The notes: generated by a model not told the origin, from the sequence alone. A stretch of DNA of 37,802 bases from JAJOKK01 sp965370555 (GCA_965370555.1 CBDUVB010000015.1:1-37802); one strand, 5' to 3'; counted from the first letter of the stretch, positions 30,583 through 37,802 are shown. Numbers and translations: made by a program.

Positions 30583-31046
30583 ATCTTCTGTCCCCGGCTG
30601 TAGCGCTTCATGGCCTCTTGCGTGCGACGTTTCTCGTCATCATCGCGCAGCTTGCGGCGCTTGTCGTAGGTCTTTTTGCCGCGAGCTAGTCCGAGTTCAA
30701 CCTTGGCGTAGCCGCCCTTGAAGTAGACGCGAAGAGGGACGACGGTATAACCACGTTCCTTGGTCTTGGTCGCGAGGCGGTTGATCTCACGACGATGGAG
30801 GAGAAGGCGACGATTGCGGATGGGATCGGCATTGTATATCGCCCCCTCCTTGTACGGGGCGATGTGGACCCCTTGTAGGAGGGCCTCGCCGTTGCGGATG
30901 ACGGCGTACCCTTCGGAGAGCGAGCAGTGTCCCCCGCGGAGGCTCTTCACCTCCGTTCCCGAGAGGACGAGCCCCGCCTCGAAGGTCTCCTCTATCTCGT
31001 ACTCGTGCCGCGCCTTGCGGTTCGTCGCCACCGTGTTGATCGCCAT
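30579..31046 (-). CDS. smpB: SsrA-binding protein SmpB
   Basis: A 155-residue OB-fold protein that delivers tmRNA to stalled ribosomes for trans-translation. Family stretches: NRKARHEYEIEETFEAGLVL, GTEVKSLR, the LLQGVHIAPYKEG region, the RKLRDDDEKRRTQEA tail and the LARGKKTYDKR motif that binds tmRNA. No tmRNA gene is visible nearby. The ATG lies six bases after a TAGCCT -10 and has no SD, so a leaderless transcript is predicted. Confidence 0.95.
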   Translation of the reverse strand: MAINTVATNRKARHEYEIEETFEAGLVLSGTEVKSLRGGHCSLSEGYAVIRNGEALLQGVHIAPYKEGAIYNADPIRNRRLLLHRREINRLATKTKERGYTVVPLRVYFKGGYAKVELGLARGKKTYDKRRKLRDDDEKRRTQEAMKRYSRGQKI

Positions 31047-31052
31047 ACACCA

Positions 31053-31102
31053 AGGCTATCGCAAGCCCAGACGTTGCGCAAGCCGGAACAGATCGCTAGG
31101 AT
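31053..31102. promoter_or_regulatory. Divergent smpB and yjjX promoters sharing a TTGCGCAA palindrome
   Basis: The palindrome TTGCGCAA (31074-31081) gives a TTGCGC -35 box on each strand. Leftward: 17 bases, TAGCCT, then six bases to the smpB ATG. Rightward: 17 bases, TAGGAT, then seven bases to the yjjX ATG. The symmetry is exact to one base. Confidence 0.65.
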
Positions 31103-31109
31103 GAGCCTC

Positions 31110-31637
31110 ATGAAGATACACGTTGGAACGCGTAATACACTCAAAGTGAGAGCCGTTCGCACGGCCTTTGCCGCTGCCTTCGGCGATGAGTCGTTGGATG
31201 TGGTCGCGGTGGAGATAGAGGGGGGTGTCCCGTCCCAGCCGTTCGATGATGAAGTCGTTCAGGGGGCGATCTGTCGGGCGCGCGGTGCCTTAGCCAAGGC
31301 CGACTACGGCGTTGGGATCGAGGCCGGGCTTGTCCGCTTTCCCGGGTATGACGGCTACCTGAGCGTCCAGTTCTGCGCCGTCCTCGATCGCACCGGGAGG
31401 CTGACCGTGGGACACGGCCCCGGGTACACACTCCCGCAGGAGGTGCTCGACCGGCTGATGAATGGATCGACCCTGAACCGCGAGATGAGCCGACTCTCCG
31501 GGATCCCCGAGATCAAGGAGAAGGAGGGAGCAATCGGGATTCTATCCGGCGGGCGGATCGACCGGTTCAGCATCACCCGCGAGGCCGTTCTGATGGCACT
31601 CATTCCGCGCATTGTCGGCAATCGAGGTAGTATCTGA
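31110..31637 (+). CDS. yjjX: DUF84/YjjX-type NTP phosphatase
   Basis: A 175-residue protein of family DUF84, whose members (E. coli YjjX) hydrolyse the damaged nucleotides ITP and XTP. Markers are VGTRNTLKVRAVRTAF at the start, QGAICRARGAL, DYGVGIEAGLVRF, KEKEGAIGILSGGRIDR and the ITREAVLMAL helix. It is a house-cleaning enzyme, like the divergent dGTPase, so both sides of this locus touch nucleotide-pool quality. An ATG three codons upstream (31101) overlaps the -10 box, so 31110 is preferred. Confidence 0.87.
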   Translation: MKIHVGTRNTLKVRAVRTAFAAAFGDESLDVVAVEIEGGVPSQPFDDEVVQGAICRARGALAKADYGVGIEAGLVRFPGYDGYLSVQFCAVLDRTGRLTVGHGPGYTLPQEVLDRLMNGSTLNREMSRLSGIPEIKEKEGAIGILSGGRIDRFSITREAVLMALIPRIVGNRGSI

Positions 31638-31689
31638 CACCAACTCCCCGGGCGGCGATCGACCAGCTACTGGGTGGAGCGACGTCGGA

Positions 31690-32403
31690 CTAGGCGCGCG
31701 TCCGTAACGCCTCGGCTACTTGCTTCAATAGTGTCAAACGCTCGGCTGCATCGGCTTCGGTATGAGTCAGGTGCGACAAGCCGCACGGCCCGGTGATCAG
31801 ATCGCCGGGGCGATAGTCGGTCACCTGTTCGCCGTTTGTGATTCCCCAAGCAATCTGCTTTCCGTTGCGACCGTCGTAGTACCTGGCGATGTCGAACTTC
31901 GACGCATCAAAACTGATGATATCGATCGGCGCGGCGAAGAGTTGATCCCACTGCATGTTCCCACAGGTATGCACACCCCGGATCACAGAGAAGCTGTCGA
32001 AGATCGGTTCCCACAGGCGAACGAAATCGAAGCCGACGTACCCGAGTGCGGGTTCGTCGAGGACCAGGATGATCTCATCGGCCTGCAGTCCGTCCAAGAT
32101 CGCCTCCACATGTTGATAGACGCGCATCACTGCGTCGTCTTCGTCGTATTGACTCTGGATCAGCGTCGCCGGGCCGATGCACTGCACCTTCACGATCTCG
32201 AACCGTTGCTTCTTGAACGCCGCCAGGCAGGATAGCTGTCCGGGATGTTGGATGTATTCGAGCATCCCGTCCCCAAGCGCAGTCAGCTCGGGAAGAAACG
32301 GGATGTCATGCCGCAGGCTGTATGCGATCGCCGCGTCCACATCGGTGAACGGCAAGGATCCGACTTGCGTGATGATCTTTCCCTGATCCGGATAGCGATA
32401 CAT
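31690..32403 (-). CDS. Short MetE/UROD-superfamily protein
   Basis: A 237-residue protein related to the C-terminal barrel of cobalamin-independent methionine synthase, about two thirds of the usual barrel length. Visible are VGSLPFTDVDAAIAY at the start, VKVQCIGPATL, LVLDEPALGYVG and the zinc-type ligands in VHTCGNMQWD (His, Cys) and GPCGLSH (Cys). Similar short MetE-like proteins are thought to transfer methyl groups from other donors, for example with corrinoid proteins; the substrate is unknown. No MetE N-terminal domain is present. The start lies seven bases after a TATAAT, without an SD. Confidence 0.75.
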   Translation of the reverse strand: MYRYPDQGKIITQVGSLPFTDVDAAIAYSLRHDIPFLPELTALGDGMLEYIQHPGQLSCLAAFKKQRFEIVKVQCIGPATLIQSQYDEDDAVMRVYQHVEAILDGLQADEIILVLDEPALGYVGFDFVRLWEPIFDSFSVIRGVHTCGNMQWDQLFAAPIDIISFDASKFDIARYYDGRNGKQIAWGITNGEQVTDYRPGDLITGPCGLSHLTHTEADAAERLTLLKQVAEALRTRA

Positions 32404-32410
32404 GACGACG

Positions 32411-32416
32411 ATTATA
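32411..32416 (-). promoter_or_regulatory. -10 box of the MetE-like gene
   Basis: A perfect TATAAT on the minus strand, seven bases before the ATG at 32403. No convincing -35 is seen at 17 bases. Confidence 0.45.
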
Positions 32417-32478
32417 CGTTACAAAGGACCGGCAGGCCATCGAATTCCGCTTCGTGCGCCTCCTCCATCCATACGTTT

Positions 32479-33404
32479 GGGGTCAGACCTTCATTCTTGG
32501 TGTTTTTTCGTCTCGGCGACGTGTTTCGCAATGACACTGATGGTTGAGAAGTACAGCCCCAAGAAGCCCCCCACTTCTCTAAGCGTGTAGCGGTGAACTC
32601 GCACGGCTTGATGAATCCGCTCATTGCGGGTTGCCTTGGAGGAGACGTCCGAGAACAGTTCCTCCAGGCTCGGTCGAGTTGCGAAGCGTTCTTCCTTTCG
32701 GATCTCCGGATCAACTGGTTGCTCCTTGAGCAGGGGCTTAAGTTGTTCCACGAATGCATCGGTCCCCAGGAACGCTCCTGCGTGTAGCTCTTCCCATACA
32801 TCGATCCCTCGTCCTTGTCGCACAAATCGGCGGAATGCACTAACTGCACGCGCTCGATCTGGATCGAACTGCGAGAGAATCCAATCGACCGTTAAAAACT
32901 CGGGCACGTCACTCTGACCGGACGTTCCCCGATAGCTGCTCCACGGCCAGTCACGGACGCCTCGAACCATCTTTGCACGAACTGGATTCAGCACGATGTA
33001 CCGGGCCAGTTCCAGTAGATGGCTTTCCTTCTCGACAAGGATCGCCTTGAAGCGGCCTTGAAAGAGATGCCCGACTCGTTCGTGCTGACGATTGAACCAC
33101 TGCGTGTAGACCCCATTGAGAAGTTGCATCCCACGAGACAGGTTGGCTCTAGGTGTTTCGATGAGTAGGTGGTAGTGGTTGCTCATCAAACAGTAGGCAT
33201 GACAGATCCAGCCGTACCTCGCAACCACATCACCGAGAATCTCTAGGAATCGGGTCCGGTCACTGTCGGTTGAGGAAGACGTCCTCTTGCGCGTTCCCAC
33301 GGCTGGTGACGTGGTAGATAGCACCTTCGTATTCAAGTCGTAACGGTCTTGTCATAAGACCACCAGTATATCACGGATGACACCAAAAGTGAAGGTCTGA
33401 CCCC
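32479..33404. mobile_element. REP-type transposase element with terminal inverted repeats
   Basis: The ends GGGGTCAGACCTTCATTCTT (32479 on) and, inverted, GGGGTCAGACCTTCACTTTT (ending at 33404) match at 22 of 24 bases through GGTG. They enclose one Y1/HUH transposase gene whose stop codon lies within the left end. GGGGTCAGACC ends of this kind often flank REP-associated transposases. The right end abuts a truncated subtilase. Confidence 0.75.
32491..33355 (-). pseudogene. REP-associated tyrosine (Y1/HUH) transposase, frameshifted
   Basis: The catalytic core is intact: the HUH pair in AYCLMSNHYHLLIET, the tyrosine helix GMQLLNGVYTQWFNRQH, GHLFQGRFKAILVEKE and LARYIVLNPVRAKMV. The C-terminal part carries a helix-turn-helix-like region (TLREVGGFLGLYFSTISVIA). 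The true N-terminus, MTRPLRLEYEGAIYHVTSRG, starts at 33355 and runs to VFLN, where one extra C (about 33268) shifts the frame into the main ORF at STDSDRTRF. The downstream frame from 33336 lacks the first conserved strand. Unless frameshifting rescues it, the enzyme is inactive. It would act on the hairpin or inverted ends of its own element. Confidence 0.8.
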
Positions 33405-33665
33405 ATTGACACTACTGGTTCGCAGTGGTGGCTCGATATGGTTTTCAGCACCTTCCCCGATGGCTGGGCATGGATGGCTGGGACAAGCATGGCCACTCCG
33501 CACGTATCCGGTGTTGCCGCGTTGATCATCGAGGCGAACGAGCATCGCCTGACTCCGAGCCAGGTCGAGAGCATCCTCAGGCGAAGCGCGGATGACCTTG
33601 GAAAGCCCGGTCGTGATGAGTGGTACGGTCGCGGGCGGGTGAACGCCGCACAGGCCGTTCAGTAG
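33405..33665 (+). pseudogene. C-terminal fragment of a subtilisin-family (S8) protease
   Basis: The frame reads VFSTFPDGWAWMAGTSMATP and then HVSGVAALIIEANE, the region around the catalytic serine of subtilases (GTSMATPHVSG), and ends GRGRVNAAQAVQ, a normal S8 C-terminus. The Asp and His catalytic regions are missing: the frame runs straight into the transposase element's right end, and no matching N-terminal part exists on the other side. It is a remnant of a gene cut by insertion and deletion. Confidence 0.8.
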
Positions 33666-33693
33666 GAAACCGCAAACACGAGTTGGTCGTTGG

Positions 33694-33730
33694 ACCGGGC
33701 AGCCACACCGCTGCCCGGTTCCTTCTTTAC
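33694..33730 (+). terminator. Intrinsic terminator
   Basis: Stem ACCGGGCAG/CTGCCCGGT with loop CCACACCG, followed by TCCTTCTTT. It sits just after the subtilase stop and probably served that gene. Confidence 0.75.
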
Positions 33731-33826
33731 CGGTAGGTTCGCTGGCTGAAAAGTGGCTTGCCTTGCAGTACCCGTAACGGCAAACTACCCTTTCGTACCA
33801 CCAAAGACAGCGAAAAGGAATGATCG

Positions 33827-34447
33827 ATGCTTGCAGTCGGATTGAAGAACGAGATGAAGTGGACGGTAAAGGAGGAGCACTTGGCAAGCTCCTTGGGGAG
33901 TGGGTTGGTTGAGGTGCTCGCCACTCCGGTCCTAGTAGGGCTGTGCGAAGAGTGTGCGCGGCTCATGGTGGAGCCACTACTTGCCGACGGTCAGAAAACG
34001 GTCGGTACCGTTGTCAACCTGCGTCATATGGCGGCGACGCCCGTGGGGATGCAGGTGACTGTGCATGCAGAATTGGTGGGGATCGACGACAAACGGCTGC
34101 GGTTCCGGATCGAGGCGTGGGACGAGGTGGAGCGTGTCGCCAAGGCCGAGCACGAACGGTTCATCATCGATGCCGATCGCTTCGCGCGCCGGATCGCGGA
34201 GAAGAGACGGGAGAGTGAGACGCCCATCAAACGCTCGCAACTTCTTCACGAACGGCACACAAGTGCACTGTATCATTCGTGGCGGATAGGAAAGCGAATA
34301 TACTGTACCTCCTTAACAGGCAACGCTGATAAACCGGAAGAGGGAGGCTCGGATAACGGGCCTCCTTTTTCTTTTATCCTCCGCCGACCGGTGGGAGGAT
34401 CGTCAGGTGATCGCCATCCCGAAGGGTCGTGTGAAAGCCTTGCTTGA
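33827..34447 (+). CDS. FlK-like hotdog thioesterase with run-on C-terminus
   Basis: Acyl-CoA thioesterase of the fluoroacetyl-CoA-thioesterase-like hotdog group. The first 125 residues match the family: GSGLVEVLATPVLVGLCEEC has the catalytic-type Thr and Glu, and VVNLRHMAATPVGMQV has the His, with HERFIIDADRFARRIAEKRR at the usual end. The remaining 75-80 residues are low in protein character and are translated across a clear intrinsic terminator and the 3' end of the opposing moaD-like gene. A TGA lies one base out of frame right after the normal end (about 34216), so a frameshift has probably removed the native stop. Fluoroacetate is not implied; most relatives act on other short acyl-CoAs. 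An AAAAGGA SD precedes the ATG. Confidence 0.8.
   Translation: MLAVGLKNEMKWTVKEEHLASSLGSGLVEVLATPVLVGLCEECARLMVEPLLADGQKTVGTVVNLRHMAATPVGMQVTVHAELVGIDDKRLRFRIEAWDEVERVAKAEHERFIIDADRFARRIAEKRRESETPIKRSQLLHERHTSALYHSWRIGKRIYCTSLTGNADKPEEGGSDNGPPFSFILRRPVGGSSGDRHPEGSCESLA
34343..34375 (+). terminator. Intrinsic terminator
   Basis: Stem GGAGGC/GCCTCC, 11-base loop, then TTTTTCTTTT. It lies downstream of the thioesterase's expected end but inside its run-on frame. Confidence 0.7.
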
Positions 34448-34655
34448 ACGATGCGTTCCCTCCGTTGATGAGCGCGTTGATGTGCCGGTGTACCTCTCCG
34501 CTCGCGGTGAACAGGCGTGGGGTGATCTGCGGGTAGCGCTCGACGAGTGAGTGTAGCGCGGCGAGGATATCGGCTCCCTCGGGCAGTGCAAGCGTCAGCT
34601 GGGGGGTGTCCAGCTCGTGCTTGAACGAGAAGGAGATCTCCAGGGTGATCTTCAT
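34374..34655 (-). CDS. MoaD/ThiS-family ubiquitin-like sulfur carrier
   Basis: A 93-residue beta-grasp protein ending PPVGGG, the diglycine tail that is activated to a thiocarboxylate in MoaD (molybdopterin synthase small subunit) and relatives. LPEGADILAALHSLVERYP and LRDGDHLTILPPVGGG fit the family. MoaD proper serves molybdopterin synthesis; ThiS-like carriers serve thiamine or other sulfur transfers, so the pathway is not fixed. It is the last gene of a three-gene operon; its ATG overlaps the deaminase stop. No moaE or moeB is in the window. Confidence 0.8.
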   Translation of the reverse strand: MKITLEISFSFKHELDTPQLTLALPEGADILAALHSLVERYPQITPRLFTASGEVHRHINALINGGNASFKQGFHTTLRDGDHLTILPPVGGG

Positions 34656-36013
34656 CGTCCTGCGATCAGCCTGCGCGAGATCGCGTTGTGTAGTGGGATG
34701 AGCCTGTAGAGCGACTCATCGACCAGGCGGCCGTCGCGTACGCGTAGCTCCCCGTTCACCATCGCCAGGTCCACCCGCTCGGCTCCGCAATGGACGAGTG
34801 CGGCGAGTGGATCGGCGTGCGCGCCGGCAAACTCGATTCCCGTGACGTCGAAGGTGATCAGGTCGGCCGCCTTCCCCACCTCGATCGAGCCGATCTCTTC
34901 TTCTCGGTGGAGTACCCTTGCCCCGCCCATCGTCGCCAGGTAGAGCGCCTCGCGCGCGGTGAGGGCGTCGGCTCCGTAGCGAACACGTTGCAAGAGCATC
35001 GTCTGCCGCACCTCGCGGATCATGTTCGAGGTGTCGTTGCTCGCCGAGCCATCGACACCCAAGCTGACCGTCACTCCTGTCTTCTTCAGCGGGACGACAG
35101 GGGCGATCCCCGAACCGAGGGTCATGTTCGAACTCGGGCAGTGGGACATTCCAACCTTGGCCCTCGATAGCTTGTCGATGTCACTATCGTTAAGGTGAAC
35201 GAGGTGGGCGAACCACACGTCGTTGCGCAGCCAGCCGAGTTCCTCCATGTAGTCGACCGGACGGGCTCCGAACTTCTCTAGGCAGAACGCATCCTCATCG
35301 GCCGTCTCGGCGAGGTGAGTGTGCAATAGGACTCCGTACTCATCCGCGAGCTTCGTCGTCTCGCGCATCAGCTTGGAGGTAACTGAGAATGGTGAGCAGG
35401 GAGCAAGGGCCACCCTTAGCATGGCAAAGGGAGCGGGATCGTGGTAGCGTTCGATCACCCGCTGGCAGTCTGCGAGGATCTCCTCCTCCGTCTGCACCAC
35501 GCTGTCAGGCGGGAGCCCACCGTCCTTCTTCGAGAGCGACATCGATCCGCGGGTAGGATGGAAACGGATCCCACTTAAGAGCCCTCCTTCCACCTCGGCA
35601 TCGAAGATCCGAGGGAGCCCACGTGGAAAGAGGTAGAAGTGATCGGAGGTCGTCGTTGCTCCAGAGAGGAGAAGCTCACTGCAGCCAATAGCCGCACTGG
35701 TCCGCACGGCCTCCTCGTCGATCCCCTTCCAGCGCTCGTACAAGAAGATAAGCCAGTCGAAGAGCTTCTTGTCCGCTGCGCCGGGAACGTTGCGGAAGAG
35801 GGTCTGATACAGGTGATGATGGGTGTTGACGAACCCCGGAAGGAGGACCTTCCCCTTCCCCTCGATCACCTCGTCGTAAGTGTTTCCGGTCGGATCCTTG
35901 CCGAGGGCGACGATCTTGTTCCCTTCCACGAGGACGTAGCCCTCTTCGATCTCGCGTCGTTCGTCATCCATCGTCGCGACGAGGTCGAACCCGCGAAGGA
36001 GCGTCCGTGTCAT
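34652..36013 (-). CDS. 8-oxoguanine deaminase-like amidohydrolase
   Basis: A 453-residue amidohydrolase of the AtzB/TrzN/8-oxoguanine deaminase group (8-oxoguanine to urate plus ammonia in the best-studied relatives). The metal site is NTHHHLYQT (His 65-67), LHTHLAET, FAHLVHLND and GVDGSASNDTSNM. Group-specific stretches are TSDHFYLFPRG, RFHPTRGSMSLSKKDGGLPP, ALAPCSPFSVT and MSHCPSSNMTLGSGIAPV. Databases often label such proteins hydroxydechloroatrazine ethylaminohydrolase; the purine substrate is the better inference. It lies four bases after the M42 peptidase gene and overlaps the MoaD gene, making one operon. Confidence 0.87.
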   Translation of the reverse strand: MTRTLLRGFDLVATMDDERREIEEGYVLVEGNKIVALGKDPTGNTYDEVIEGKGKVLLPGFVNTHHHLYQTLFRNVPGAADKKLFDWLIFLYERWKGIDEEAVRTSAAIGCSELLLSGATTTSDHFYLFPRGLPRIFDAEVEGGLLSGIRFHPTRGSMSLSKKDGGLPPDSVVQTEEEILADCQRVIERYHDPAPFAMLRVALAPCSPFSVTSKLMRETTKLADEYGVLLHTHLAETADEDAFCLEKFGARPVDYMEELGWLRNDVWFAHLVHLNDSDIDKLSRAKVGMSHCPSSNMTLGSGIAPVVPLKKTGVTVSLGVDGSASNDTSNMIREVRQTMLLQRVRYGADALTAREALYLATMGGARVLHREEEIGSIEVGKAADLITFDVTGIEFAGAHADPLAALVHCGAERVDLAMVNGELRVRDGRLVDESLYRLIPLHNAISRRLIAGR

Positions 36014-36017
36014 TACT

Positions 36018-37052
36018 TCACCCTTCTCCTAAATCAATCTCTCCGGCCGTCTCGATGAAGGCCACAAGGAGGTCGATCGCCGCTTTCAGGTCGTCGCGGT
36101 GTGACATCTCCACTACCGAGTGGACGTAGCGGCTCGGGAGCGACAGGGTGACGACAGCTGCCCCTGCCTGCGCCCGTTGCAGCGCGCCGGCGTCGGTTCC
36201 ACCCCGAGGAAGGATCTCCATCTGGTAAGGGATCTTTCGTTTCTCGGCGAGATTCTTCAGCGCCCGCACCAGGCCGGTGTGCGAGATGGAGGACGAGTCG
36301 GCGAGCTTGATCGCCACTCCCTTCCCCAGTTGTGTGATCTGTTGGGCAGGGGATACTCCCGGCATCTCCACGGCGAGTGTCGTGTCGAGTGCGATCCCGA
36401 TCTGTGGGTGCACGGCGAATCCTGCCACCTGCGCTCCGCGCAGGCCGACCTCCTCCTGTGTCGTCCCCACGAAGTAGAGGTCGCAGTTGATCTTCTTGGC
36501 GCGTTTGATTGCCTCGATCGCGATGTACAGTCCGGCCCGGTCATCGAGGGCCTTTCCCGAAATGACGTTCTCACCGACGATGAAATCCTGACGGAGGGTG
36601 ATCATGTCCCCGAGCGAGACGAGCTCCTTGACGCGGTCTTCAGGGAGGCCGAGATCGACGAACAGGTCCTTCATCTCAGGGAGCTTCTTCCGCTCCTCCT
36701 CGGTCATGATATGTATCGCTTTGCTCCCGATGCACCCGATCAGGTCCTCGGTCGCGGTGTGGACGATCACCCGCTGCGCGATCAGCGTCTTCGGGTCGAA
36801 CCCGCCAAGGGGATGGAGACGCAAGAACCCCGTCTCCTTCTCGATGAAGCTAACGATGAACCCGATCTCGTCCATATGGGCGGCGACCAACACCACCGGT
36901 CCTTCACCCTTTCTGTGGGCGATCAGGTTCCCCAACGGATCGGTCCTCACCGTATCGACGTGATCGTGAAGCGCATCCTTGAGGATCGCTCGGATTTCCT
37001 CTTCGTGTCCGGGAATCCCCGCGGCCTCGCTCAAGCGTTTCAGCAGTTCCAT
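36018..37052 (-). CDS. M42-family metallo-aminopeptidase
   Basis: Cytoplasmic aminopeptidase of family M42 (TET-type, sometimes mislabelled endoglucanase or FrvX), 344 residues. The two-metal site is VAAHMDEIGF, SGKALDDRAG, GTTQEEVGLRGA (catalytic Glu pair), GIALDTTLA and the final RYVHSVVEMSH. Members usually form dodecameric tetrahedra that trim peptides. An AAGGAGGG SD precedes the ATG, with a TTGACC-16-TACAAT promoter upstream. It heads the operon with the deaminase and MoaD-like genes; a functional link is not obvious. Confidence 0.9.
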   Translation of the reverse strand: MELLKRLSEAAGIPGHEEEIRAILKDALHDHVDTVRTDPLGNLIAHRKGEGPVVLVAAHMDEIGFIVSFIEKETGFLRLHPLGGFDPKTLIAQRVIVHTATEDLIGCIGSKAIHIMTEEERKKLPEMKDLFVDLGLPEDRVKELVSLGDMITLRQDFIVGENVISGKALDDRAGLYIAIEAIKRAKKINCDLYFVGTTQEEVGLRGAQVAGFAVHPQIGIALDTTLAVEMPGVSPAQQITQLGKGVAIKLADSSSISHTGLVRALKNLAEKRKIPYQMEILPRGGTDAGALQRAQAGAAVVTLSLPSRYVHSVVEMSHRDDLKAAIDLLVAFIETAGEIDLGEG

Positions 37053-37079
37053 GAACCCTCCTTGTATTACGTCTCTTCG

Positions 37080-37141
37080 ATTGTACCGATCGATGGCACG
37101 CGGTCAATCGCTTGTCGCCGCGGGCGAGAGCCCTGTATCAT
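37080..37141. promoter_or_regulatory. Divergent M42 and rhomboid promoters
   Basis: Minus strand: TTGACC (37102-37107), 16 bases, TACAAT (37080-37085), for the M42 operon. Plus strand: TTGTCG (37112-37117), 18 bases, TATCAT (37136-37141), ending six bases before the rhomboid ATG. The two -35 boxes lie four bases apart. Confidence 0.55.
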
Positions 37142-37147
37142 AGGCGC

Positions 37148-37802
37148 ATGATCCCGTTGCGCGATTACCGAGAGAGCAGGACGTTCCCGATTGTCACCGT
37201 CGTGTTGATCATTCTCAACCTGCTTGTCTTCTCCTATGAGCTGACGAAGAGCACTACGGAGACCGAGGTATTAAACGTCGTTGCCTGGCAGGCGCACGGG
37301 ATGAACTTTGCCGACATATTGAGCCCCGTCTCCCGGGTTCGTCTCTCTCCGCGCGATCTCTTCACCTTCGGCTATGGCTTGGTTCCGGGGGAGTTTCTCG
37401 GCGGGGTCGATCTTCCGCCAACGATCCCGCTACCGATCTGGATCACCCTCTTCACCTCGATGTTCCTCCATGGGGGGCTGCTACACCTCCTCGGGAACAT
37501 GCTCTACCTGTGGATCTTCGGGGATAACGTGGAGGATGCAATGGGACACGGGAAGTTCCTTCTATTCTACCTCTTGTGCGGGGTGGCTGCGGCGTTCTCT
37601 CAGATGGCTATCTCGCCTCACAGCGCGATTCCACAGATCGGAGCCTCTGGGGCGATCGCTGGGGTCCTTGCCGCTTACTTCCTGCTCTTTCCCTACTCGC
37701 GTGTCCTTACCTTGATCCCCATCTTCTTCTTCATCCGCCTCATCCGAGTCCCGGCGGTCTTCCTGCTCGGTTTCTGGTTCGTCCTCCAGGTGATCAGCGG
37801 GG
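37148..37802 (+). CDS. Rhomboid-family intramembrane protease, partial
   Basis: Intramembrane serine protease, cut by the window end after 218 codons. The start IPLRDYRESRTFPIVTVVLI is typical of bacterial rhomboids with a long first loop. SMFLHGGLLHLLGNMLYLWI carries the conserved His and Asn, and IGASGAIAGVLAAY carries the catalytic Ser. The partner His, expected in a later helix, lies beyond the window. The ATG has no SD and lies six bases after a -10 box. Confidence 0.9.
   Translation, partial: MIPLRDYRESRTFPIVTVVLIILNLLVFSYELTKSTTETEVLNVVAWQAHGMNFADILSPVSRVRLSPRDLFTFGYGLVPGEFLGGVDLPPTIPLPIWITLFTSMFLHGGLLHLLGNMLYLWIFGDNVEDAMGHGKFLLFYLLCGVAAAFSQMAISPHSAIPQIGASGAIAGVLAAYFLLFPYSRVLTLIPIFFFIRLIRVPAVFLLGFWFVLQVISG

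Noticed and set aside
31047..31110. tmRNA gene next to smpB.
   Set aside because: The 60-base spacer is filled by two promoters; no tRNA-like ends or tag reading frame are seen.

Overview
The window is one continuous piece of a G+C-rich bacterial chromosome. Bacterial traits include smpB, stand-alone SerRS and AsnRS, Shine-Dalgarno (SD) sites and -35/-10 type promoters. Coding is dense and on both strands. I cannot name the species. The gene mix (group-I ECF transporter, M42 peptidase, NosD-like beta-helix protein, AsnRS ending RLYP, repeat-rich spacers) would suit an uncultivated, possibly thermophilic lineage such as Candidatus Bipolaricaulota/Acetothermia, but that is a guess.

Layout. 1-6.3 kb: EamA exporter, agmatinase, a DUF559 nuclease-like gene framed by direct repeats, a small ribbon-helix-helix gene, asnS and a MATE exporter. 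6.3-12.4 kb: the most interesting block, a six-gene operon. It holds an XRE-type regulator with a C-terminal molybdate/tungstate-binding-like (TOBE/Mop) region, a secreted three-repeat protein, a YkoE-like ECF S component with an extracytoplasmic tail, a fused double ATPase, EcfT, and a membrane-anchored single-domain protein. The same extracytoplasmic domain (YTG-P, DGY, ILA-x-x-x-G motifs) occurs five times in three of these proteins. 12.4-20.1 kb: deoD, a flavodoxin, a UvrD helicase fused to a Cas4/AddB-like nuclease, DUF554, an MFS carrier and a class III aminotransferase.

20.1-23.7 kb is an accessory patch. It holds a GIY-YIG protein and an APH-like kinase, each behind its own copy of a 205-bp promoter-bearing direct repeat, a Phd/ParE toxin-antitoxin pair, a small conserved ORF, and eroded tails of an ATPase (two copies) and a nucleotidyltransferase. 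23.7-32.4 kb returns to core genes: RNase Z, serS, an ABC exporter whose ATPase and permease genes enclose a NosD-like protein, dgt-smpB, a DUF84 phosphatase and a short MetE-like protein. 32.4-33.7 kb holds a REP-type (Y1/HUH) transposase element with terminal inverted repeats and a frameshift, next to a truncated subtilase. The end carries a FlK-like thioesterase, an M42 peptidase - 8-oxoguanine deaminase-like - MoaD operon, and a rhomboid protease cut by the window edge.

A recurring expression signal appears across the window. Several genes that head transcripts have a -10 box 6-7 bases before the ATG and no SD site, which predicts leaderless mRNAs. Divergent pairs often place their -35 boxes back to back, twice inside a palindrome.
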